DNA from: Christensenella sp. UBA5394
Lineage (GTDB): Bacteria; Bacillota; Clostridia; Christensenellales; CAG-138
Direction of reading: 5' to 3'
DNA: 5,286 bases
Assembly: GCA_002409725.1 (NCBI GenBank)
Contig: DHOI01000059.1
Coordinates: forward strand, 1-5,286
This document shows, one piece after another, positions 1-5,286 of this stretch (position 1 is the first letter of the stretch; the number at the start of each line of letters is the position of its first letter). The notes under the pieces are model-generated. The model did no database searches, was not told where the DNA came from, and worked only from the letters and a program-made list of their open reading frames with translations. The position numbers and the translations under genes are program-made.

Positions 1-24
1 GCTTCCCCGGCGCGCCGGGGAAGC
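1..24. repeat. Perfect GC-rich palindrome (hairpin) before cheC
   Basis: Bases 1-10 (GCTTCCCCGG) are exactly complementary to bases 15-24, with CGCG between them, so the full 24 bases are a perfect palindrome. As RNA this would be a very stable 10-bp stem with a 4-base loop. No T-run follows it, so it is not a canonical intrinsic terminator. It ends directly against the GAGGGA ribosome binding site of cheC (25-30), so it could stabilise a processed mRNA end or affect cheC translation. It lies at the window edge, so what comes before it is unknown. Confidence 0.75.
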
Positions 25-36
25 GAGGGAGTCCGA

Positions 37-645
37 ATGCCCATCGACCAAATGATGATGGACGTACTCAAGGAGATCGGCAATATCGGCACCGGGAATG
101 CCGCCACGGCGCTGGCCACCATGCTGGACGCCAAGGTGGATATTGGCCTGCCCCAATGCGAGATGGTGCCGTTTTCCGAGATAACCCGCGGGTTCTCCAG
201 CCCGGATGAGCTGGTGGCGGGGGTACTGGTGCAGCTGAGCGGTGATATGGACGGCTTCATCATGATGGTGCTTACCATGGATGCCGCCTTCGAACTGCTC
301 ACCCTGATCACCGGGCACAGCGGTCCGAGCGACCGGGAGGATTACGCGGCCGTATGCACCGCCCTCAAGCCCATCGAGGAGGTAGGCAACATCCTGGTGG
401 GTGCCTATCTATCCGCCATTTCCAGCATGACGAACATGTTCATTGCCCCTTCCGTGCCCGTGCTGAGCGTGGACATGGTGATGGCGATGATGAACGTGCC
501 GGCCGTGGTTTATGGGGAGATCGGCGAGTCTGCGCTGCATATGGAAACGGAATTCCACAACGACCTCTCCTCCATTACGGGGCGGTATTTCCTCGTGCCC
601 ACCATGGATTCCTACGGCCGGCTGATGAAGGCTTTGGGCTTATAG
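37..645 (+). CDS. cheC: Chemotaxis protein CheC, CheY-P phosphatase
   Basis: 202 residues, the usual CheC length, with no C-terminal FliN-like domain, which separates it from FliY. CheC-family proteins dephosphorylate CheY-P in the cytoplasm and bind CheD. The family signature is D/S-x3-E-x2-N-x22-P, normally present twice. The first copy is complete: D9, E13, N16, P39. The second has E115, N118 and P141 at correct spacing, but K111 stands where D or S is expected. D146, in the segment after P141, appears to line up with the Asp that B. subtilis CheC needs for CheD binding; that alignment is from memory. The ATG at 37 has GAGGGA six bases upstream. ATGs at 52, 55 and 58 are in frame but lack a good site and would shorten the first helix. 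cheD follows after 47 bases, probably in the same transcript. Identification is firm. Confidence 0.95.
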   Translation: MPIDQMMMDVLKEIGNIGTGNAATALATMLDAKVDIGLPQCEMVPFSEITRGFSSPDELVAGVLVQLSGDMDGFIMMVLTMDAAFELLTLITGHSGPSDREDYAAVCTALKPIEEVGNILVGAYLSAISSMTNMFIAPSVPVLSVDMVMAMMNVPAVVYGEIGESALHMETEFHNDLSSITGRYFLVPTMDSYGRLMKALGL

Positions 646-692
646 AATCGGGGCCGCCGCTCTATGATGAGGAAGGGGACCGAGAGCGAAGT

Positions 693-1178
693 ATGAATAC
701 AGTACTGATCGGCATAGCGGAGCTGAACGTTGTAAAGGCGCCGGATAAAATCAGCACACTTGGGCTGGGCTCCTGCTGTGGCGTTACGCTATATGATAAA
801 ACGACAAAGATATGCGGCATGGTGCATGTGATGCTGCCATCCGCCACGGCCGTTTCGGATAGCTCCAACAAGGCCAAATTTGCGGACAGCGGCATTTTGC
901 TTCTGCTCGATAGAGTGCAGCGCGCGGGCGCTGCCAGGCCGGGCATTACGGCCAAGATGGCGGGCGGGGCCAATATGTTCGCCTCCACCACCATGCAGAA
1001 CAACCTGCTCAGGGTGGGTGAGCGCAATGTGCAGGCCTGCCGCGAGATGCTGGCCAAACTGCGCATCCCTCTCCTGGCGGAGGACGTGCTGGGTACCTAT
1101 GGCCGCTCCATCACCTTTGACCCAGCCACCGGCATGCTGAACATCAAAACGGTAGGCATGGGCGAAAAAAGCATTTAA
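693..1178 (+). CDS. cheD: Chemoreceptor glutamine deamidase CheD
   Basis: 161 residues, the normal CheD length. CheD deamidates specific glutamines of methyl-accepting chemotaxis proteins in the cytoplasm and exchanges between receptors and CheC as part of adaptation. The catalytic set is visible: T22, the nucleophile C28 in LGLGSCC, and H45 in GMVHVMLP. The Cys-to-His spacing of 17 equals that of Thermotoga CheD (C27/H44). Other family blocks are KFADSGI (62-68), KMAGGANMF (88-96) and VGERN (108-112). An extra Cys (C29) follows the nucleophile. The frame stays open upstream into cheC, but the ATG at 693 gives the usual CheD N-terminus. Its ribosome site is modest: GAGAG at 682-686, with a stronger GGAAGGGG at 671-678 that is too far away to be ideal. 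Probably co-transcribed with cheC. Confidence 0.95.
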   Translation: MNTVLIGIAELNVVKAPDKISTLGLGSCCGVTLYDKTTKICGMVHVMLPSATAVSDSSNKAKFADSGILLLLDRVQRAGAARPGITAKMAGGANMFASTTMQNNLLRVGERNVQACREMLAKLRIPLLAEDVLGTYGRSITFDPATGMLNIKTVGMGEKSI

Positions 1179-1210
1179 CACCCGCAAAAGCGCCAAAGAA
1201 GAAAGGCGAG

Positions 1211-1217
1211 AGGAGGT
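1211..1217 (+). promoter_or_regulatory. Strong ribosome binding site setting a TTG start
   Basis: AGGAGGT lies seven bases before the TTG at 1225. It is close to a full anti-Shine-Dalgarno match, and no in-frame ATG is near, so it fixes the start of the 1225-2328 gene at an unusual TTG codon. Confidence 0.85.
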
Positions 1218-1224
1218 ACGCATT

Positions 1225-2328
1225 TTGATCGATAACACCACGCAAGCCACGAACGCGTTGGCCATCGCCCAGTATGCCCAAAACCAGGCCGCATCCGGTC
1301 AGGCCGCCTCGTCGGGCCTCTTCTCCGCTGCGCTGGAAACCGCCATGGCTCAAGGCACGGCGAAATCGGCGGCCGCCTCCAGCAAGGATAGCGGCAGCTC
1401 CTTTTCCCTGGCGGATTTTGCGCCGCTCCTCCTCTCCGGCATTTCGCAGGGCAGCGAGAGCGGCATGCTGATGCTGCTGATGGCCGCGATGGCCGCGGGC
1501 GGCGGAACGGATGGCGAGGGCCTTTTGAACGGCCTTGGCAGCGCCTTTGGGGGCGGTGATTCCCTTTTGAGCAGCATGCTGAGCGGCGGCAGCTCCCTCT
1601 TTGGCGGCACGGAGAATAGCGGCGGATTGGGCGGGGCGTTTGGCGGCTCGGCCACCTCGCAGGCAGCCATGGTGGCGGCGCAGTCCCTTTTTAAGGCCTA
1701 CCAAAATGTGAGCGGCAGCCCGGGAGCTTTGGGCAGCGCCGATGGCGGCGGGGCCGTGGGCAGCAACAAAGCGCCTGGCCGGGCCATAACGGCCGAGCTG
1801 ACCTCGGGCGCGGGCAAGCGCAGCCCCGCGGCCTATCGCTCGGTGATCGATCAGTTCGACGTGGAAAACAACCCCCGCTATGCCGTGAACCAGAAGGGCA
1901 CCGGGGATACCTACTGCAACGTTTTCGTTTGGGATGTGACCTCGGCCATGGGCGCGGAGATCCCCCACCGTATCGATCGGGATACGGGCGCGCCCGCAGC
2001 TTCGGGCGGCGACAACATACAAAGCATGAACGCCAACCGCATGACGGATTGGCTCAACAATTACGGGCCGCAATACGGCTGGTACGAAGTGAACGCGGAG
2101 CAGGCCCAGGCCCTGGCCAACCGGGGCAGCCCGGCTGTGGCCGTTTGGAAAAACAAAGGAGGCGGGCATGGGCATGTACAGGTGGTCTCCCCTTCGGAGG
2201 ATGGTGCATACGACCCGAGCCGGGGCGTGGCCATCGCCCAGGCGGGCAGGCTGCTGCGCAACTATACCTACATCACCAACATCTATTCCTCCCGGCTTAA
2301 AGACGTCCAATATTTCGCCCATAGATGA
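1225..2328 (+). CDS. Flagellar-cluster protein with C-terminal papain-fold (CHAP/NlpC-P60-like) domain, probable peptidoglycan hydrolase
   Basis: 367 residues from a TTG start; I do not recognise a named gene. Residues 1-45 are Ala/Gln/Ser-rich and helical in character; the stretch around 33-42 (FSAALETAMA) recalls the N-terminal segments of flagellar rod/hydrolase proteins. Residues 46-190 are low-complexity Gly/Ser/Ala with three FGG blocks (108, 126, 139) and a short hydrophobic run at 81-91. Residues 205-367 look like a folded enzyme domain: C231 in DTYCNVFVWDV at the start of a helix is the candidate nucleophile, and H317 in GHGHVQVV the candidate base (H315 less likely). NANRMTDWL (269-277), GWYEVN (285-290), PAVAVWKN (303-310) and IAQAG (337-341) look like family core blocks. 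That Cys-then-His order is typical of CHAP/NlpC-P60 amidases and endopeptidases. I see no Sec signal peptide, so secretion through the flagellar export apparatus is possible but inferred. It lies 46 bases after cheD and before fliD. A flagellar wall hydrolase is my favoured role; a secreted effector amidase is the alternative. Confidence 0.7.
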   Translation: MIDNTTQATNALAIAQYAQNQAASGQAASSGLFSAALETAMAQGTAKSAAASSKDSGSSFSLADFAPLLLSGISQGSESGMLMLLMAAMAAGGGTDGEGLLNGLGSAFGGGDSLLSSMLSGGSSLFGGTENSGGLGGAFGGSATSQAAMVAAQSLFKAYQNVSGSPGALGSADGGGAVGSNKAPGRAITAELTSGAGKRSPAAYRSVIDQFDVENNPRYAVNQKGTGDTYCNVFVWDVTSAMGAEIPHRIDRDTGAPAASGGDNIQSMNANRMTDWLNNYGPQYGWYEVNAEQAQALANRGSPAVAVWKNKGGGHGHVQVVSPSEDGAYDPSRGVAIAQAGRLLRNYTYITNIYSSRLKDVQYFAHR

Positions 2329-2350
2329 GATTTTGTTTGGGCGATTGTGC

Positions 2351-2373
2351 CTATGCGGCATTAATCTGCATAG
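2351..2373. repeat. Short inverted repeat overlapping the putative fliD promoter
   Basis: CTATGC (2351-2356) and GCATAG (2368-2373) are perfect 6-base complementary arms separated by 11 bases. The spacer holds the proposed -35 element at 2361-2364. No T-run follows on either strand, so it is not a terminator. It could be a regulator binding site or chance; six-base arms are weak evidence. Confidence 0.35.
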
Positions 2374-2387
2374 AAAAACGGCGATAT
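2361..2387 (+). promoter_or_regulatory. Putative sigma-28 (SigD/FliA-type) promoter for fliD
   Basis: The motif is TTAA (2361-2364), 15 bases, then GGCGATAT (2380-2387). The Gram-positive SigD consensus is TAAA-N15-GCCGATAT, so this matches 3 of 4 in the -35 and 7 of 8 in the -10 at the exact spacing. Transcription would start near 2394, leaving a leader of about 70 bases before fliD. It sits in the only long AT-rich gap of the window, and fliD is a classic late flagellar gene, which fits. The 2329-2466 gap holds nothing else that I can support. Confidence 0.65.
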
Positions 2388-2466
2388 ATATATTAAGATG
2401 TGTAGTATAACGTGAGCATAAAGGACGAGCTTTCAGGCCAGCGTTAAGAAAAGGAGCGTTGAGAAT

Positions 2467-4773
2467 ATGGCATCGATCAATAATTTATATGGTTACAGCA
2501 CGCAGAGGATCACCGGGCTCAGCTCTGGCATGGATACGGAAACCATCGTCAACAATCTGATGGCATCCCAGCAGGCCAAGCTGGATAAACTTTTTCAGCA
2601 AAAACAAAAGGCCCAATGGAAGTACGATGCCTATACCTCGATCAACACGTCCGTTTCTAATCTGCGTAATTCCTACCTCAGCATTTTGGGCGACAAGACG
2701 CTGATGAAGGGCCCTGCCTATAACGCCTATAAGGTTACGATGGATGTAAACAGCGCCGTTAAGGTAACCGGCACCGCCAGCGCCCTGCCCACCAGCTTCA
2801 AGATCCTCGCAGCCAGCAAGGCAACCGCTGCCTCCAAGACTGCGGCTGTGAATTCCCAGCAAACCGAGCTTAAGGGCCGGAGCCAGTTTCTGCAGGCTTC
2901 TGTTACAGGCTCGCTTGCCCTGGAGGCGGGGCAAGGCTCTAACACTACCATCGATGATCTGGCGACGCAATTCGGGCTGGAAGATGGAGAAAACCTCTCC
3001 TTTTCCATCAATGGCGAAACCTTCACCTTTGAGCGCACGGATACCATGTCCCAGGTGATGACAAAGATCAATGAAAAATCCAGCACAACGGGCGTAACGG
3101 CCGGCCTGGCGATTGACGGCGGCAATATTCTTAAGCTTTCCCTGACGGGCACGACCGGCGTGGACAGCAAGATCGACCTATCCAACATTACCGGTACCGC
3201 CTTTGATACGGAAAAAGGCTTTGGTATGACCAACGCCCAGGTAACGAAAACGGTCGATGTAACGAGCATGACCTTTGAGGACCTGGCGGAAAAATTCGGC
3301 CTCACCCTTAATGGCAACAGCTTCAAAATCGGCACGGAGACGTTCTCCCTGACGCGGACGTTTGAAACGGGCGATGTGCCAAAAACCGTACAGGAAGTGA
3401 TGGACGAGGTCAACGCTTCCGATCAAGCCGGCGTAACCATGTCTTACGACAAAACAAAGGGCAGCTTCACCCTGCGCAACAAGACCACGACCGACAGCGA
3501 AGGTAAAAACGCCACCAACACGGCGGCTATCCAGGTCGAAGGCGCGCTCTTTGGCGGAAACAGCATCTTCGGCGTGGAGGAAGGCAGCTATACCGATTCC
3601 GGCAACCTGAAACGCACCGATACCATCGCGGATGCAGCCCGCAAGCTGGGCAACACCGTGGGCGATGAGATCACGGTGAAGGTCAACAATAAAGAATTCA
3701 CCTTCAAAACCAGCACCACCCTTTCCTCCATGATGACCGCCCTCAACCAGGATAAAGATATACAGGCTTCTTTCAGCTACAGCGAGATGACGGATTCCTT
3801 CCAGATCGCCAATACCGTAACAGGCAGCGCCGCTAAGCTTTCCTTCGAGGGCTTTGCTTTCCTGGGCCTGCAGGATGCGAGCGGCCTCGTGGGTACGGAC
3901 GCCAAGCTGACGGTGGAGCGCGAGGGCATCACCAAGGAGATTACCCAGGCCAGCAATACCTTCACCCTGGACGGCCTCACCTTTGAGGTCACCGGCACCA
4001 AGGATTTCGGCGCCGAGGGCCTTTCCGTGAACGTGGAGCGGGACTACCAACCCACGATCGACGCCATCAAGGGCTTTGTTGAGGATTACAATAAAATGGT
4101 GGGCGAGCTCACCACCAAGTATTATGAAAAGAGCTACAGCAGGGCTTATCCGCCCCTCACAGAGGAGCAGCGCGCCGCCCTCACCGAGGATGAGGCCGAT
4201 AAATGGGATGAAAAGGCCATGAGCGGCATTCTGCGCAACGACGTCACCATAGGCGGCCTGCTCAGCAGCCTGCGCTCTTCCCTGCTGGCCAAGGTTGGGG
4301 ATACGGGCCTCTCCGGGAGCGACCTGGGCATCAGCACCGTATCCTGGTCAAGCGATACCTGGCGCACGGAGCAGGGCAAGCTGACGCTGGATGAAGATAA
4401 GCTCATGTCTGCCCTCAAGGAGAACCCCAACGCCGTGCAGGAGTACTTCACCAAGATCTCCACCGACGCCAATGGCAATACGGATACCACCACCTCCACC
4501 GAGAACGGCAAGTCCACAGCCGGCTCGGGCCTGCTGGTGCGCATGAGCAACCTGTTCTCCAACTTCAACCGGTCGATGAGCTCCCAGAACATCTTCAATA
4601 CGCAGAAGTCGATCAACGAATACACCGGCAAGATGTCCGACCTGGTCGCCAAGATGGCGGAAAAGGAGGAAAGCCTTTGGGCCAAATACAGCCAAATGGA
4701 AACCGCGCTCACAGAGCTACAATCCCAATCCAACTGGCTCACGGCCCAGCTGGGGCTTTCCACCAACAGCTAA
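2467..4773 (+). CDS. fliD: Flagellar filament cap protein FliD (hook-associated protein 2), extended form
   Basis: 768 residues, against about 470-500 for E. coli and B. subtilis FliD. FliD is exported through the flagellar channel and sits as a cap on the filament tip, where it directs flagellin assembly. The N-terminal FliD domain is clear: ITGLSSGMDTETIVNNLM (15-32), then a heptad-like helix with QQKQKAQWKYDAY (44-56). Residues 161-470 hold three related repeats resembling the flagellin/hook IN motif, which explain the extra length. The C-terminal FliD domain begins near 526 (YQPTIDAIKGFVEDYNKMVGE) with YPPLTEEQRAALTEDEADKW (561-580) as seen in clostridial FliD. It ends in a coiled-coil-like helix (713-762) finishing NWLTAQLG. 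A Thr/Ser/Asn-rich linker spans 664-688. The ATG at 2467 has AAGGAG ten bases upstream. A sigma-28-like promoter precedes it and fliS follows after 55 bases. Confidence 0.97.
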   Translation: MASINNLYGYSTQRITGLSSGMDTETIVNNLMASQQAKLDKLFQQKQKAQWKYDAYTSINTSVSNLRNSYLSILGDKTLMKGPAYNAYKVTMDVNSAVKVTGTASALPTSFKILAASKATAASKTAAVNSQQTELKGRSQFLQASVTGSLALEAGQGSNTTIDDLATQFGLEDGENLSFSINGETFTFERTDTMSQVMTKINEKSSTTGVTAGLAIDGGNILKLSLTGTTGVDSKIDLSNITGTAFDTEKGFGMTNAQVTKTVDVTSMTFEDLAEKFGLTLNGNSFKIGTETFSLTRTFETGDVPKTVQEVMDEVNASDQAGVTMSYDKTKGSFTLRNKTTTDSEGKNATNTAAIQVEGALFGGNSIFGVEEGSYTDSGNLKRTDTIADAARKLGNTVGDEITVKVNNKEFTFKTSTTLSSMMTALNQDKDIQASFSYSEMTDSFQIANTVTGSAAKLSFEGFAFLGLQDASGLVGTDAKLTVEREGITKEITQASNTFTLDGLTFEVTGTKDFGAEGLSVNVERDYQPTIDAIKGFVEDYNKMVGELTTKYYEKSYSRAYPPLTEEQRAALTEDEADKWDEKAMSGILRNDVTIGGLLSSLRSSLLAKVGDTGLSGSDLGISTVSWSSDTWRTEQGKLTLDEDKLMSALKENPNAVQEYFTKISTDANGNTDTTTSTENGKSTAGSGLLVRMSNLFSNFNRSMSSQNIFNTQKSINEYTGKMSDLVAKMAEKEESLWAKYSQMETALTELQSQSNWLTAQLGLSTNS
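2947..3846 (+). repeat. Three diverged internal repeats within fliD (IN-motif-like)
   Basis: At protein level, residues 161-231, 269-344 and 386-460 of FliD share one pattern: a TxxDLAxxFG-type opening, a strand ending in ExFxFxRT, a helix SxxMxxxxN, then a strand pair. Examples are TIDDLATQFG, TFEDLAEKFG and TIADAARKLG for the opening, and ETFTFERT, ETFSLTRT and KEFTFKTS for the strand. Each is followed by a Phe/Gly-rich tail around 245-254, 361-370 and 462-468. They look like tandem copies of the flagellin/hook IN domain, diverged enough that DNA identity is low. Confidence 0.7.
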
Positions 4774-4814
4774 TCGGCAAGAACGCGTGAACCTATAATC
4801 CGCTTACCAATGAA

Positions 4815-4820
4815 AAGGAG
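4815..4820 (+). promoter_or_regulatory. Ribosome binding site deciding the fliS start
   Basis: AAGGAG lies eight bases before the TTG at 4829. An in-frame GTG at 4820 overlaps this site and has no suitable site of its own, so TTG 4829 is preferred. Confidence 0.8.
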
Positions 4821-4828
4821 TGATCGTT

Positions 4829-5233
4829 TTGTACGCAAGCAGCAACGCGGTTCTGTTGAATAAATACCAGAGCGACAGCGTCATGACGGCCAGCCCCGTC
4901 GACCTGATCATCATGCTCTACGAGGCGCTGATCAAGCAGGTGAAGTTGGGGGATATCTTCATGGAGCAGGGCGATTTTGAGCAGGTGAACCAGCACCTTT
5001 CCAAGGCGCAGGATATCATTTCCGAACTGCTCAATAGCCTGGATCTTCGCTACCCCCTTTCAACGGATCTGATGCGGCTGTATGATTTCATGCTCCAGGA
5101 GCTGACGGAGATCAACCTGCACAAGGATCGGGAGCGCGTTCCGGCTCTTTTGGAGATCATCGGCAGCCTTAGATCCGCCTGGGTGGATATCCGCAGCGCG
5201 GGCGAGGTGCGCGCCTACGCCATCGAAGAATGA
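4829..5233 (+). CDS. fliS: Flagellin export chaperone FliS
   Basis: 134 residues from a TTG start, the usual FliS length. FliS is a small all-helical cytosolic chaperone that binds the C-terminal region of flagellin, stopping premature polymerisation and delivering it to the export gate. The family N-terminus is clear: a Tyr/Asn-rich lead followed by TASPVDLIIMLYEALIKQV (20-38). The later helices carry LMRLYDFMLQELTEINLHKD (81-100) and LLEIIGSLRSAWVDI (107-121), matching the conserved LYxxM and LRxAW blocks. Starting at TTG 4829 gives MYASSNAVLLNKYQ, close to known FliS starts; the GTG at 4820 would overlap the ribosome site. It lies 55 bases after fliD, the usual partner order, with no clear separate promoter, so it is probably read from the fliD promoter. 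Its stop overlaps an ATG of a possible next gene. Confidence 0.95.
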   Translation: MYASSNAVLLNKYQSDSVMTASPVDLIIMLYEALIKQVKLGDIFMEQGDFEQVNQHLSKAQDIISELLNSLDLRYPLSTDLMRLYDFMLQELTEINLHKDRERVPALLEIIGSLRSAWVDIRSAGEVRAYAIEE

Positions 5234-5286
5234 AAAGCGCCGGCGAGGGCGCCATGTACAGCTTGGCGCACCAAAAAGCAAATGAA
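5230..5286 (+). CDS. Start of a possible downstream gene (partial)
   Basis: An ATG at 5230 overlaps the fliS stop as ATGA, and its frame stays open to the window end (19 codons, MKSAGEGAMYSLAHQKANE). A second in-frame ATG at 5254 has GAGGG four bases upstream and may be the real start. In many flagellar clusters fliS is followed by a small FliT-like chaperone gene, but too little is visible to identify a product. It could equally be chance. Confidence 0.4.
   Translation, partial: MKSAGEGAMYSLAHQKANE

Noticed and set aside
354..692. Upstream in-frame extension of cheD through cheC
   Set aside because: It would overlap cheC in another frame and encode Arg/His-rich sequence unlike CheD; the family N-terminus begins at the ATG at 693.
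1191..1208. CGCC/GGCG pairing in the gap between cheD and the hydrolase gene
   Set aside because: Only four base pairs with a ten-base loop and no T-run; not distinguishable from chance.
1144..2361. 405-codon open frame on the minus strand opposite the hydrolase gene
   Set aside because: It is the complement of a GC-rich, Gly/Ala-rich gene, has no recognisable domain, is rich in His/Arg/Ala as such shadows are, and the opposite strand has a perfect ribosome site and a coherent enzyme domain.
2351..2380. Inverted repeat after the hydrolase gene as an intrinsic terminator
   Set aside because: The stem is only six AT-containing pairs and is followed by an A-run rather than a T-run on the + strand; the minus strand also lacks a following T-run.
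2398..2415. Five-codon leader reading frame (ATG to TGA) before fliD
   Set aside because: It has no ribosome binding site and is short enough to be chance.
3178..4050. 290-codon open frame on the minus strand inside fliD
   Set aside because: It lies entirely within the well-supported fliD, resembles no family and has no credible start context.
4794..4799. TATAAT hexamer between fliD and fliS, as a possible promoter -10
   Set aside because: No -35-like sequence is found about 17 bases upstream, and a short fliD-fliS gap is normally read through.

Overview
The window is a stretch of flagellar and chemotaxis genes, all read from the + strand, from a motile Gram-positive bacterium. The best guess is a moderately GC-rich member of the Clostridia. 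Three things point there. CheC and CheD occur as a pair, which is typical of Firmicutes and Thermotoga-like chemotaxis. The ribosome binding sites are strong AGGAGG-type sites, two of them paired with TTG start codons. The FliD resembles clostridial FliD in its C-terminal half. The species cannot be named from the sequence alone.

Layout. Positions 1-24 form a perfect GC-rich palindrome just before the ribosome binding site of cheC (37-645, CheY-P phosphatase). cheD follows (693-1178, receptor glutamine deamidase). Next is an unnamed 367-residue gene (1225-2328). Its first ~190 residues are Gly/Ser/Ala-rich, and its C-terminal ~160 residues look like a papain-fold (CHAP/NlpC-P60-like) cysteine peptidase or amidase. 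It is probably a cell-wall hydrolase belonging to the flagellum. A 138-bp AT-rich gap (2329-2466) contains a good match to a sigma-28/SigD flagellar promoter. Then come fliD (2467-4773, filament cap, unusually long because of three internal repeats), fliS (4829-5233, flagellin chaperone) and the first codons of a possible further gene that overlaps the fliS stop.

How the genes fit together. CheC and CheD form the adaptation module: CheD modifies receptors and is titrated by CheC, whose phosphatase activity lowers CheY-P. The third gene may open or remodel peptidoglycan for the growing rod or hook, or act at the cell surface. FliD caps the filament and helps flagellin fold as it arrives, while FliS keeps flagellin unfolded in the cytosol before export. 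The predicted sigma-28 promoter splits the window into an upstream chemotaxis/hydrolase part, probably read from a promoter outside the window, and a late filament-assembly part starting at fliD.

I saw no tRNA, rRNA, CRISPR, insertion sequence or convincing intrinsic terminator. The most interesting item is the third gene. It is not one of the standard named flagellar hydrolases I recognise, yet it sits tightly inside the flagellar cluster.
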